Part shown: piece after piece, positions 44,367 through 53,736 of the stretch | Position numbering within the stretch: position 1 is the first letter of the stretch | Layout: every line of letters starts with the position of its first letter | Assembly: GCF_002943465.1 (NCBI RefSeq) | Contig: NZ_PTQY01000001.1 | Span: 558,001-622,000, forward strand | Reading direction: 5' to 3' | Length of the DNA: 64,000 nucleotides | DNA from: Rhodoferax sp. TS-BS-61-7 | Lineage (GTDB): Bacteria; Pseudomonadota; Gammaproteobacteria; Burkholderiales; Burkholderiaceae_C | Notes under the pieces: generated by a model | Told to the model about the DNA's origin: nothing | Databases searched by the model: none | The model's input: only the letters and a program-made list of their open reading frames with translations | Position numbers and translations under genes: made by a program

Positions 44367-47240
44367 CTATAAGTCCAGCTCGAAAATGGTCGGCGTAATG
44401 CGGTAGCAGACTGCATTGCCAATACCCGGCAAACGTGGCTTGCAGTCGAAGGGGCGGCCTTTGTCAGGCGTCAGGCAGCCATGCTCCAGCAATACGCGGC
44501 ACACCGCTTGGTAGTCGTAGCCTTGGCAAACCTCCTGGCGAAAGCTTTCGGCCAGTATGAAGTACTCAAAACTGATACCTTCTGCCAGGGTTGTAGGCTG
44601 CCTGTCGCCATACTCTGCACCATGGTGGCTACTAGACTTGAAGGGTTTGCCGCTTGCGTCCAGCATTCGCCGCACACCGGCACGCTGCAAGGTCTTGGGG
44701 GCATGGTCGTCGGCGGCACGGTGCCACATAGCAAAGCGACCATCACCATGCGTTTCCAAGAAGCCTCTCACCTGGCGGAGCATGGCGACCACTTCGCCAT
44801 TGCCTTTGCCACCGCGGGCTGCCAGCCAGGCGTTGAAGCAGGCCTTAGCCGCGCGCTCGCTTTCGCCTGCCGCCCAACCTGTAAGGCCAGCGCTGGTGGC
44901 CAGTTCGCCGGCCGCACCTACCAAGGCAAAGCGAGCCGCCACGCGCTCCACCTGGCCACTGGCGCCACCAGGCACCAATACCGAGGCCAGGCGCGTGCTG
45001 GCCTCACGAATGGTGCTACCCACCGTGTCGGCCTGATCGGCGAGCCACAAAAGCCAAGTACGACCCACTGCGCCATAGCTAGAGGCAGCTTGCCCCACCA
45101 GGTGGCGGGAGAACGCCGCCCCACCCTCGTGGCCATGCAGATCTTCAAAGGCCCCCAAGCTCTTGCCCGCATCGGCAGGAATGTCAGCCATGCGCACCTC
45201 CTGCCCAGCGCGCGTGCGTTTGCCACCCTCAGCCATATGGTCAGCCAGGCCCAACTCGCCCGCACTGAGGAACATCAGGCGCCAGGTCAGGCGTGGGCGG
45301 GGCGCAGCGGTGCGAGACGCGCGTGCCTTGCTTTGCTCGTTGGCAAGCATGTAGGCGCATTCACCGGCGGTTTTGGGGTCTATCTGGGCCAGCTCGTCCA
45401 AGATGAGCAAGCAATCGCTGTGCTGGGCCGCGGTGGCTTCCAGCGCATTGTCTGTGGTGCGCCAGCGCTGCAGGAAGCTGGGGCCACCGTACACGCTGGC
45501 GGCCACCTTCAAGGCGGTGGTTTTGCCACTGGAGCTGTCGCCCCGGTAGTGAAAGCCCCCGCTTTCCATGCGGGCATGACGCATCAGCGGCCCCGCAAAG
45601 GCCGCCGCCAGGGCGAACACCAAGCGGCTGTTGCCCGCACACAAAGCCCCCACTTGCTCGCGCCATTGGTCTTCGCTGCCACGGATGCGGAAGGTGTTCT
45701 CTACGGGAGAGTCGGACTGAAAGACGATACGCTGGTCACGTTCGCCCAGAGTTTCATGTGGCAAGACGAACGCAGGGCCGTGCCAGCCCACGCGGTCAGT
45801 GCAAATGGCATACCCCTCGGGCTGGCGGGTTTGAATGTATTGGGTGAGCAGGTTGCGAGCCGTCGGGCTGGTAGCGATCAGCAAGCCCATGCCCAGCAAG
45901 GTGGCACGGTATTCACTGCCCTCCCCCGCCAGCATACGGGCAGGCATGGCCCATTGCCTGGAGTGGCCGGAAGGGTCTGCAAACGTTAGCAAGTAACCCC
46001 AGCCACCGCCATCTTGGTCACGGGTGCGGGCCAATACTTGCAGGCGGCTGCACACCCACAAGGACGGGCGCTCGTTGCCATCGCCATCTGTAGCGGTGTA
46101 CCACACGCCGCGGTCATCTACTGTGAAGCGGTCATTGGATGAGGCACCCTTGCCAGCCTTTGCCACGCCAGACGCTTTGGCGGACTGCCCGGCTTTCTGG
46201 CTTGCTTGGTGCGCTTCGATAACGGTTTGTACTTTGTTGCGCACGGCAGCCAAGCCTTTGTCACCACCAAGGTGTTGGTGCAGATCATTGAAGTCGGTGC
46301 CCTGCTCCGGCAAGCCATTGGGAAACACCACCAGTCCGCCCACTGCCTCGGCCGCAGCCGTGGCCTTGGTACGGCCAGGGTTGATGCCGGTTTCTTGCTC
46401 AGTGGTGCGATCGTCGTCTCCACATACGACCAGCAGCACATTGGGGTAGCGTTGGCGCAGCGCCTTGCACACGTGGGCCAGGTTGCCGGCATCAAAGGCA
46501 ACGGCAACGGGATGCCCGGTGGCTTGGTGCAACGTGGCCGCGGTGGCGTAGCCTTCAGCGACCAGCAAGACGGCACCAGGAGAAGCCGGTCCGGCGAGTT
46601 CACCCAACAGGTGCCACAACCCGGTCTTGCGTCCACCTTTCAAAAACAGTTTTTCCGGGCCATGTGTGGGTTTTACAGGAGCGATGCGCTGAACATTCCA
46701 AAGTTTGTCTTCAGCATCCTTGAGAGGTACCAACAGCCAACCATCGGCGACACGCACACCGTAGGGCAGCACGCCTTTGCGCTGCAGATAGGGCCCGTCC
46801 GTGGGCTTGGTCGCATCTGCAGCGGCAGCCCACTGTTTGGCGGCCAGCTCTGCAGCGCTGTCTTGTGCAGCTGCGCGTGTAGCTTCCTCTTGAGTGTCAC
46901 GCGCACGACGTTGGGCCTCACGGGTGGCTTGCCCGGTTCCGCCTTGAGGCAGCACACTGTTCCCTGCCTTGGGCAGGGTAAATCCATTCTGCTTGGCCAA
47001 GTGGAACAGTGTTCCAATGGTCACGCTACCGCTGGCACGCACACTGCGCCAGGTGTCAATACACGCCCTCGGATCGAAATTGGCTGCGGTGGCACTCCAC
47101 TCGGTAAACAGTTCGCGGCCTGCGTCGTCCGGGATTTCGCTCTTGATGGCCATGGCCACGCGTGCCCATTCATCGCGCGATGTGTCCGCAGGAATGTGCC
47201 CGAGGGCGGAACGGATCAGCTCAGGGGTGGGATTTAGCAT
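44367..47240 (-). CDS. Toprim-DUF927 primase/ATPase of P4-like element
   Basis: A 957-residue protein. N-terminal PriCT-like domain (PELIRSALGHIPADTSRDEWARVAMAIKSE), Toprim domain with LLVAEGYATAATL and VVCGDDD at ~225-280, and a DUF927 ATPase with Walker A GDSSSGKT at ~567-574 and Walker B LLILDEL. Such proteins serve replication of satellite-type elements and islands. ATG 47240 is taken as start; GTG at 47249 is possible; neither has a clear Shine-Dalgarno. It follows the AlpA-type gene on the same strand. Confidence 0.85.
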   Translation of the reverse strand: MLNPTPELIRSALGHIPADTSRDEWARVAMAIKSEIPDDAGRELFTEWSATAANFDPRACIDTWRSVRASGSVTIGTLFHLAKQNGFTLPKAGNSVLPQGGTGQATREAQRRARDTQEEATRAAAQDSAAELAAKQWAAAADATKPTDGPYLQRKGVLPYGVRVADGWLLVPLKDAEDKLWNVQRIAPVKPTHGPEKLFLKGGRKTGLWHLLGELAGPASPGAVLLVAEGYATAATLHQATGHPVAVAFDAGNLAHVCKALRQRYPNVLLVVCGDDDRTTEQETGINPGRTKATAAAEAVGGLVVFPNGLPEQGTDFNDLHQHLGGDKGLAAVRNKVQTVIEAHQASQKAGQSAKASGVAKAGKGASSNDRFTVDDRGVWYTATDGDGNERPSLWVCSRLQVLARTRDQDGGGWGYLLTFADPSGHSRQWAMPARMLAGEGSEYRATLLGMGLLIATSPTARNLLTQYIQTRQPEGYAICTDRVGWHGPAFVLPHETLGERDQRIVFQSDSPVENTFRIRGSEDQWREQVGALCAGNSRLVFALAAAFAGPLMRHARMESGGFHYRGDSSSGKTTALKVAASVYGGPSFLQRWRTTDNALEATAAQHSDCLLILDELAQIDPKTAGECAYMLANEQSKARASRTAAPRPRLTWRLMFLSAGELGLADHMAEGGKRTRAGQEVRMADIPADAGKSLGAFEDLHGHEGGAAFSRHLVGQAASSYGAVGRTWLLWLADQADTVGSTIREASTRLASVLVPGGASGQVERVAARFALVGAAGELATSAGLTGWAAGESERAAKACFNAWLAARGGKGNGEVVAMLRQVRGFLETHGDGRFAMWHRAADDHAPKTLQRAGVRRMLDASGKPFKSSSHHGAEYGDRQPTTLAEGISFEYFILAESFRQEVCQGYDYQAVCRVLLEHGCLTPDKGRPFDCKPRLPGIGNAVCYRITPTIFELDL

Positions 47241-47310
47241 TTTGAGCACGAAAAGAAGTTGGTGTGGTAAGCGTGGGGCGTGGCGTCCGCCTTGGGTTGA
47301 ACCAGGCTGA

Positions 47311-47592
47311 TCACGCTGACGCCCCCACCTTCACGCGCTCAACAATCCAACGGTCGATCTCCTCCTCACGCCATGCCACCGCGCGTGCCCCCAGGCGAAC
47401 TGGTGCAGGAAAGGTGCGGGACTTTACGCCTGCATAAATGGAGGACTTCTTCAGCGCGGTGCGCGCTTCTACATGGGTAAGGCGCAGCAGCTTGCCCGGC
47501 TTTGCGGGGACCGGAAATATCGGGTTCTCGCTGGGGTGATTGGAAGCGCTTGCCGTGGTTTGCGCCGTTTGGGGTTGTCCATTTGGACTCAT
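47311..47592 (-). CDS. AlpA-family DNA-binding regulator/excisionase
   Basis: A 93-residue protein with the AlpA-type winged helix: LTHVEARTALKKSSIYAGVKSRTFPAPVRLGARAVAWREEEIDRWI. In P4-like elements such proteins switch on excision and activate integrase or replication genes. AGAGGTG is well placed before the ATG. It lies directly upstream of the DUF927 gene and is the probable master switch of the island. Confidence 0.85.
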   Translation of the reverse strand: MSPNGQPQTAQTTASASNHPSENPIFPVPAKPGKLLRLTHVEARTALKKSSIYAGVKSRTFPAPVRLGARAVAWREEEIDRWIVERVKVGASA

Positions 47593-47661
47593 TGCACACC
47601 TCTGAAGGTTGTTAAGGTGTGCGGAATTTCCCAGTTAACGAAGTCCGTGACGAGGTAGATA

Positions 47662-48219
47662 TTAGGAGGGGGGTGATATCTTGAGGCTGGCCAACCCGTT
47701 TTTGACTGCTTCGCGGATTGCCTGCCCATCCAAAGTGGCTGAGCTTTTTGCCAAGCGCTCCAATTTACGCAGTTCATTGCGTGGATCTCCAGGAACCCCC
47801 ATGCCCTCACAGATGAACCGGAGCGCGGTGACCAGCGGCCCGGTTTCGCTCAACGAAGGCGGGACCCCAAAGTAACGCAATACAGGAGTGAGGTCTTCAA
47901 CCATCTCTTTGAGTCCGGCGCCAGTGCGTTTTCCCCGTTGGGGAAGATGGCCATGTTTCTTCATCTCTGCGGCAAGTGCTGTGCGCGCACGCGACATTTC
48001 CTTGGTATCGCCATAGCAGCCGATTCGGGCAATTGATTCCAGCAGCGAAACGTTGTCTTGGCCAATGAGATGGGCCAACTCTTTGTGTACTTGAAGGCCC
48101 AGCATGGGCACTTGCAGTTCGTCGGCAAGCTGCGTGAACTGGGCCTGCCTATTGCGGTAGAAGGCCATTACGGTTTTTTCTTCAGGGCCGAACGGGTTCA
48201 TCTCTATCTTTTGGTGCAC
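47662..48219 (-). CDS. Unknown protein coupled to FRG-domain gene
   Basis: A 185-residue soluble, mainly helical protein; no family recognised. The N-terminal part has a charged helix (EEKTVMAFYRNRQAQFTQLADELQ); the C-terminal part includes NELRKLERLAKSSATLDGQAIREAVKNGLASL. The start is taken as GTG 48219, with GAGGA upstream, overlapping the FRG gene by 16 bp; ATG 48201 is an alternative. The overlap suggests the two proteins work together or that this is the FRG partner or immunity protein; that is inference. Confidence 0.65.
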   Translation of the reverse strand: MHQKIEMNPFGPEEKTVMAFYRNRQAQFTQLADELQVPMLGLQVHKELAHLIGQDNVSLLESIARIGCYGDTKEMSRARTALAAEMKKHGHLPQRGKRTGAGLKEMVEDLTPVLRYFGVPPSLSETGPLVTALRFICEGMGVPGDPRNELRKLERLAKSSATLDGQAIREAVKNGLASLKISPPS

Positions 48220-49415
48220 CTATCCTCGTACGGACCAAAGTCGGTGATATGCCGGGAGTACCGGATGCTGGACTTTAGTGCCGCGAGAAATTTGTCCTCA
48301 TTCGCATTTGGAAAATAAGAAGCTACCTGTCTCTTGGAATTACTACCATCAACTTGAAAGTTCAAATAGACGATGCCCAGCAGAAAGAAAGCCGGCAAGT
48401 TGATAGAAAAGGCAGACGACCTAGATATCACGCAGTGTTGTCTTAAAGGGCGTTCCGGAGTGAGCTTTGAAAGCACTCTTTCTGCAGCAGCGTGTGCCAC
48501 CATCTCATTCTTATCCGCTTGAATTAAATAGAGCACTGACTTGCCATTGTTAGTTCCAACGAAGTTGTATCGATCTCTGCCATCGTGCTTGTCGTACTTA
48601 TGGGTGGCAAAAAAGAGGGCAACGTCCACCGAGCTGGTTAAATCTATAACTGTGGACATAAGTCCGTAGTGCTGTAGAAGGGTTGACAATGTGTCTGATA
48701 AGTTGAAGTTCATCCCCATATCAAGGTCCAGTCGATGATTCCCAAATTCGCTTAGCAACGAATCATCCGAGTCAGCCATATCCTGCGCCGAATAAATCCA
48801 TTCGCCATTAGCAATCGCTGCTTTTTGTCGCCTTTCGATTTCATTCAAGTCGTAAGCTGAATAGAAAATATCGCTCCACTCAGTTAAGGACAACGAATGA
48901 AAATCGCAAAAGCAGTTGCGGTTGATCGCGTATGCCTTGCGCCAAAAGGAAGACAAAAGAGACACTTCCCCCACGTTGGGTATCGTGAAGTTAGGATTGT
49001 TGATCTCCCGATTTACTGTGTAGTTTTGTCTTTGGCCTCTGAACAAGATCGGCTTCCGTGACCGTGACTTCGTCTCATCGATGATCTCAGCTAGTTCTTC
49101 GAGGGAGTTCGCCGTTTTAACCCATGCTCGGGAACGTGGTTCACTGAATAGTTCTTGTATTCGATCGGGCAAGAATCGGGATACAGAGTCAGAGGAAGCC
49201 AAGGGTCCTCCATAAAACCGGTCGATCACTACATCACTATGTGGGACGCAAACGTACCCCGAAGCAATGAGACCATTTGCCTGTGCTTCACTCAGACCTG
49301 CTGATTTAAGGACGTCTTTTGTATGAAGGTCATCCAACGGCTGAAAGAATGCAGTTTCATTCCATCCAAAGGAATCAGAGTAATACTTCCAGTATCCAGA
49401 GTAATCGTTACCCAT
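48204..49415 (-). CDS. FRG-domain protein
   Basis: A 403-residue protein. The FRG signature RKPILFRGQRQNY stands at ~120-132 and the second conserved segment TLLQHYGLMSTVIDLTSSVDVALFFATHK follows later. FRG domains are frequent in phage-defence and toxin-like loci; activity is not established. The start at 49415 (MGNDYSGYWKYY) is preferred; no Shine-Dalgarno is clear. The gene is visibly richer in A/T than the restriction operon and the helicase trio, suggesting a separate origin. It faces the trio across a 425-bp gap. Confidence 0.75.
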   Translation of the reverse strand: MGNDYSGYWKYYSDSFGWNETAFFQPLDDLHTKDVLKSAGLSEAQANGLIASGYVCVPHSDVVIDRFYGGPLASSDSVSRFLPDRIQELFSEPRSRAWVKTANSLEELAEIIDETKSRSRKPILFRGQRQNYTVNREINNPNFTIPNVGEVSLLSSFWRKAYAINRNCFCDFHSLSLTEWSDIFYSAYDLNEIERRQKAAIANGEWIYSAQDMADSDDSLLSEFGNHRLDLDMGMNFNLSDTLSTLLQHYGLMSTVIDLTSSVDVALFFATHKYDKHDGRDRYNFVGTNNGKSVLYLIQADKNEMVAHAAAERVLSKLTPERPLRQHCVISRSSAFSINLPAFFLLGIVYLNFQVDGSNSKRQVASYFPNANEDKFLAALKSSIRYSRHITDFGPYEDRCTKR

Positions 49416-49840
49416 ATTGAATGTTGTTAAAAGCAGAACTAAACGGCGCTGCGGGGCTATATCGCACAACGTCCAGCAAACGAAGAGCGCGAGATTGAAC
49501 GCAGGGCTAAAGATAACTTCCCCAACTTACCCCAAGCACAGACAAACAAATCTTTCGTGCTTTAGAACAATCAACTACTACTTTTCTCGAGAGCCTTTGC
49601 AGCCACAAAAAAAAAGATACCAGTCTAGGTTGACCTTGGGCCCTTGTTGATCGGAGAAAAGAGAGCCGATCTCTCGTACCTGAGTGGTACTGTAACCGTC
49701 TCCCTGCTGCCCGAGCTCACCTCGGAGCAAGACATACTGATCGTTCGGTACTGCACTCAAGCAACAAAAAAGGGAGAAGTACCATCATGTAACATTCCGC
49801 GTACAAATGGGCGTCAATGACCCATCTAGGGAGAAGATGA
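49416..49840. other. Divergent intergenic region between FRG gene and helicase trio
   Basis: About 425 bp without a convincing gene; a 60-codon minus-strand frame at 49578-49760 lacks recognisable features. The region must hold promoters for both directions. A run of nine A at 49607-49615 and a Shine-Dalgarno-like AGGGAG at 49828 before the plus-strand gene were noted. No operator was recognised. Confidence 0.5.
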
Positions 49841-50704
49841 ATGACGGGATTTTTTACTCATATCGAAGACACGGATGAGGTGCGCCAAGGCGACATCATC
49901 CGCAAGCTCCATCCCAAGACCGGCGAGGTCGAGCAGCTGGGAATCGTAATCACAGCCGATTGCGATATCGCGCAAAGGAAGGCTGGCGAACGCTACACCT
50001 GGCTGGAGATCGTGCCAATGGCAGCCTATATCGAAGGCCCGTGGGCGCAGGAGCAGTTGCGGAAGCTGGCTGAAAAACGTTCCAAGGTGATATGCGAGTA
50101 TCTAAACGGTCAAATCCGCAAACTTCGGCCCGGCCTTGCGCCACTGACACAGGAGTCACTGACGCAGTGGCTGCGCAACAAGACTGCCGAAGAGGTCCTG
50201 GCGAGTTCCACCGGCCAGGTGCCAACCGCAGATGGCAAACCACTACGCGATCTGCAGGGCTTCGCACTCTCTGTTAGCTCTGACAAAAACCAGAACGCTT
50301 TCAGCCGGCTGAAAGCCGCCTGGACACTCTTCGGTGTCGACGACAAGGTCCAGCAGGAAAACGTCCGCAATGCATTCAAGGACGGCGGCGGCTTCCAGGA
50401 CTATTTCGTGTTGCCGGAGCTGCCGCGCCAAAGCGGTTTCGGCTTTGTAGTGATGCTGCGCTCTATGTGGACCATCATGTCCCCCGACCTTTATCTCACC
50501 GAGCAGGACGCACGCATCAATGACCGCCCCGACGCGTTCCATCGTGTCGGGCGCCTCAACGACGGAATCCGCTTCTCGATTACCCAAAAGCTGGCTTTTT
50601 TGTTCTCGCGCATTGGCATGCCCAAGACCTTCGAATCCGCCTGCGAAACGGCCGCCGAACTCACGGTCGAGGAATTCTTCAAGAAAAACGTACAGGAGGC
50701 ATGA
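49841..50704 (+). CDS. Unknown CDI-motif protein, first gene of helicase/PLD trio
   Basis: A 287-residue soluble protein. The N-terminal ~50 residues (EVRQGDIIRKLHPKTGEVEQLGIVITADCDIAQRKAGERYTWLEIVP) look like a small beta-barrel with a conserved-looking GDI and CDI (41-43). The rest is helical, and the C-terminus reads LTVEEFFKKNVQEA. I do not recognise the family with certainty. It overlaps the helicase gene by 4 bp (ATGA), so the two are surely co-translated. It could be the sensor or regulatory part of the set; this is inference. Confidence 0.75.
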   Translation: MTGFFTHIEDTDEVRQGDIIRKLHPKTGEVEQLGIVITADCDIAQRKAGERYTWLEIVPMAAYIEGPWAQEQLRKLAEKRSKVICEYLNGQIRKLRPGLAPLTQESLTQWLRNKTAEEVLASSTGQVPTADGKPLRDLQGFALSVSSDKNQNAFSRLKAAWTLFGVDDKVQQENVRNAFKDGGGFQDYFVLPELPRQSGFGFVVMLRSMWTIMSPDLYLTEQDARINDRPDAFHRVGRLNDGIRFSITQKLAFLFSRIGMPKTFESACETAAELTVEEFFKKNVQEA

Positions 50705-52917
50705 GCATGACGATGACCTTATCCGCCCTCGTAATCGACCAGAAAGCCGTCGGCATCCTGGACCGGGCATTCGTAGAGGATGCCTGGCTGCAGAAATTCG
50801 AAGTGCCGCAGAACACGGACGGCCTGCGTCGTGTGGAATCAAACGGCATCGTCTACCTGCTGTCTGAAGATGCCGATTTGGATGATGGCTACCTAGTCAT
50901 AAACACTGCGATGTTCGCTGCTGCGGCAGGACTCCCCAAGCCACGCACGGCCTTCGAGCGGGTGATCCGCGTGGCATTGCGCCATTTCGACCGCGGCATT
51001 GCGATTCCCATTCAGTGGCAGCCATATCACGTAGGTTCCCGGCTTTCGGTCTACGCACAATCCTCCCGAGATTCAAAGCAGCGGATCTACTTCGACCAAT
51101 CTCCAGATGACGCTGGCAATCTCTACGCTTTTGCCGTCACCAGCAACCCCGAGGACCTAGATAGAGTTCCAGAAGATAGTGCACTTTATCGACGTGCGGT
51201 AGAGGGCATTTGCGACGCCCTGCTGACGGACCCTCCGGTCGCCCCCCCCGTTGGCAACTTTGGCGTTTTACTATCGGAACCTCTGGGCGTCTGGCTGGCA
51301 AGTGCTGGGACATTGCAGGAATGGTACGACCAGCGCCTGAACCGTGAACAACGCAAATTTGTCGATCAGCCGCATGACCGGCCAGTTAGGCTGCGTGGCG
51401 CCGCAGGCACAGGCAAGACGCAGTCAATGGTGGTGAAGTGCCTGCGCGACCTTTACGCTGACGCTGACGGCGACAAGACCTTCGCATTCTTGACCCACAG
51501 CTCGGCATTGGCCCATGCGGGTGTGCGAGGCATGCTCCATGCACTGGACCCCACGGAGCGCTGGACGACATTGAAGACACCCTCCGGGCAACCGAGACTT
51601 TGGATCGGTACCATCTACGAACTGGCCCAGGAGAAGCTGGGGTACGAGAAAAAGGGCTTAAAGCCATTATCTCTGGATGGTCGTGATGGACGTGAATACC
51701 AGCGGATGCTTATCGAAGAAGCCATCAGCCAGGTTGTTCAAGATCCTCGTATCGTGCTCGACCTGTTCCCAAGCTGTCCGGATTTCCAAGAACGCATGAC
51801 GAATCGCTCCGAGGACATCACACTCATTGACGAACTCATGAACGAATTCGCCTGCGTGCTGGATCTGGAAGCCATCAAGAAAGACACGCACGAGGCCAAC
51901 CGCTATGCGCGCGGCTCGAGGGAGCCATGGCAGATGGTCTTGCCAAGCGAAGCACACCGCCGAGTGGTCCTTGAGATCCATGACGTATACCGAGCGCGTC
52001 TGCGCGCGGAGAAGATGCTGGGCATGGATCAGATGGTCGCGGACTTCGACGGCTATCTTGGGACGCACGAGTGGGGCGCCCTGCGCGATCGTGATGGTTT
52101 TGACCTAGTGTTCGTCGATGAATACCACTACTTCACGCGCGCGGAGGCCATGCTGCTGCACAACCTGTTCAAGACGCGGGCACAGGTCGGTGGCCGCTGG
52201 CCTTTACTCATGGCCTACGACATCAAGCAGGGCTCCAATGACGTTGCCATTAGCGGTGGTATGGAGAAATTCCGGAATCCAGGCGTGGGAGAGTCAGTAC
52301 TGACTGAACTCAAACAGGTCTATCGCTCCACGCCGCAGATCACAGCGTTCCTGCGCGACCTAGACGCTTCTTTCCCGGCCATGGACTTGGAGGGTGAGTA
52401 CGCAACCTATGTGGCCGAGTCGCAGCAGGATGACGGCGAAACGCCGACTCTGACCATCTACCAAACCGACATCAAGCTGGTCGATAACGTCTTTGAGCAA
52501 GCCGCCCGCGTTGCCCGAGAGATTGATGGTGGCGGAAGCCAGGTGGCGGTGCTGTGTCTCAATGAGACGCTGTTCGACAAAATCCGTGTCGCCGGGCGTG
52601 TTCAGGACAAATTCGTGCCAATTACCACGCGTGACGACCTGAAGGAACTGAGCTACGCCAAGAACAAGTGCGTCTTCAGCATGCCCGAGTTCGTGGCTGG
52701 GCTACAGTTCCACACGGTTTTTCTTATACATGCCGACAGTGCGGACTATGACAAAGACCAGGGTCAGGGCACGCGCCGGCGCTATGTGTCCCGCGTTTAC
52801 CTCGGCGCCAGCCGCGCCGCACGTAAGATCTTAGTGTCAAGCTCCAAAGAACACGGGGGGCCTAGCCAATTGCTCGAAGCACCGTTGGCCAACGCCTCAC
52901 TGCGGCGCGCCGACTAA
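50701..52917 (+). CDS. SF1 (UvrD/Rep-like) helicase with large N-terminal domain
   Basis: A 738-residue protein. Residues 1-205 form an extra domain with no recognised motif. The helicase core follows: Q-motif LNREQRKFV (213-221), Walker A GAAGTGKT (233-240), Walker B LVFVDEYH (469-476), YRSTPQI (541-547), and near the C-terminus RVYLGASRAARKILV corresponding to motif VI. The full set implies an active ATPase. It is translationally coupled to the CDI-motif gene and followed 84 bp later by a PLD-type nuclease. GajB of Gabija is also UvrD-like, but no GajA is here. Confidence 0.85.
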   Translation: MSMTMTLSALVIDQKAVGILDRAFVEDAWLQKFEVPQNTDGLRRVESNGIVYLLSEDADLDDGYLVINTAMFAAAAGLPKPRTAFERVIRVALRHFDRGIAIPIQWQPYHVGSRLSVYAQSSRDSKQRIYFDQSPDDAGNLYAFAVTSNPEDLDRVPEDSALYRRAVEGICDALLTDPPVAPPVGNFGVLLSEPLGVWLASAGTLQEWYDQRLNREQRKFVDQPHDRPVRLRGAAGTGKTQSMVVKCLRDLYADADGDKTFAFLTHSSALAHAGVRGMLHALDPTERWTTLKTPSGQPRLWIGTIYELAQEKLGYEKKGLKPLSLDGRDGREYQRMLIEEAISQVVQDPRIVLDLFPSCPDFQERMTNRSEDITLIDELMNEFACVLDLEAIKKDTHEANRYARGSREPWQMVLPSEAHRRVVLEIHDVYRARLRAEKMLGMDQMVADFDGYLGTHEWGALRDRDGFDLVFVDEYHYFTRAEAMLLHNLFKTRAQVGGRWPLLMAYDIKQGSNDVAISGGMEKFRNPGVGESVLTELKQVYRSTPQITAFLRDLDASFPAMDLEGEYATYVAESQQDDGETPTLTIYQTDIKLVDNVFEQAARVAREIDGGGSQVAVLCLNETLFDKIRVAGRVQDKFVPITTRDDLKELSYAKNKCVFSMPEFVAGLQFHTVFLIHADSADYDKDQGQGTRRRYVSRVYLGASRAARKILVSSSKEHGGPSQLLEAPLANASLRRAD

Positions 52918-53001
52918 CCAAGTGTCGTTGATCGGGGACGATGTGCGCCAATCAATCAGTTAGCGTCATGACCACTCCAGAAACAGCGATACGGACAACC
53001 C

Positions 53002-53736
53002 ATGCAACTCATCAATGCGTACTTTGGGACCACGTTGCTCGAATCGATCGAGCAAGCGCTTGCAACGAACAAGGGAGATCGATTCGACGTGGGCGTTGGA
53101 TTCGCCCAACACCTGACCGGGGCAACGTTCAACCGATTCGGTGAGGCGTTGGAATCATGGCTGGCGAGTGATCAGAACCGCAGATTCCGGATTTTCATCG
53201 GAGACCATCAACACGAGAACGACACTCCGCGGCAAAGAAAGGAAAAGATCGACGCGTGCACCAAAGTGGTGGCCAATCTCAGCAACTTTGCACGGTGTAT
53301 CGAAGAGCGGATGGAGGTCGTATTCCTTCACAAGCTCCATGCGAAGTTCTACAGCATGTGGTCACATGTAACGCCTCTTGATCGCCTCGAATGGGCGATC
53401 GTCGGCAGCAGCAACCTTTCGGATGCAGCGCTTGAAGAAAAAAATATCGAGTTAGACATCTATCTGGAACCCGGTGATCCGCAGCTGCAAACAATCCAGA
53501 AACCCCTGGCTGCTGTCATCCATAGGGCTTGGATCGACGGAGAGTTATCTGGGAAACTGCACGATAAGGTCGACAGCCTTACTGCTAAGACCCGCTGGGA
53601 AAACAGCAAGCTGCGATACGGTGAGGAGCGCGATGCTGAAATAGAGGCCGAGTGGCAGTCAGAGGAACGCAGGGAGGCAGAAGAGCGCGCGAGACTGGAA
53701 TCCGATCAGCGCCTCGGCATCACTGGACCAGAATAG
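53002..53736 (+). CDS. Phospholipase-D-superfamily nuclease-like protein (single HKD)
   Basis: A 244-residue protein. One HKD-type motif is visible: LHAKFYSMW (His113, Lys115), then VGSSNLSDAALEEKNIELDI. One motif per chain means a homodimer would form the active site, as in Nuc and BfiI. The C-terminal ~40 residues are a highly charged helix (EERDAEIEAEWQSEERREAEERARLE). Third gene on the plus strand after the helicase; PLD nucleases with helicases recur in defence systems such as DISARM (DrmC) and Mokosh. Confidence 0.82.
   Translation: MQLINAYFGTTLLESIEQALATNKGDRFDVGVGFAQHLTGATFNRFGEALESWLASDQNRRFRIFIGDHQHENDTPRQRKEKIDACTKVVANLSNFARCIEERMEVVFLHKLHAKFYSMWSHVTPLDRLEWAIVGSSNLSDAALEEKNIELDIYLEPGDPQLQTIQKPLAAVIHRAWIDGELSGKLHDKVDSLTAKTRWENSKLRYGEERDAEIEAEWQSEERREAEERARLESDQRLGITGPE

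Noticed and set aside
49578..49760. 60-codon minus-strand frame in the divergent gap
   Set aside because: No Shine-Dalgarno, no family likeness, overlaps a probable promoter region.
50701..52917. Helicase as GajB of a Gabija system
   Set aside because: No GajA-type OLD/Toprim nuclease gene is adjacent and the large N-terminal domain does not fit GajB.
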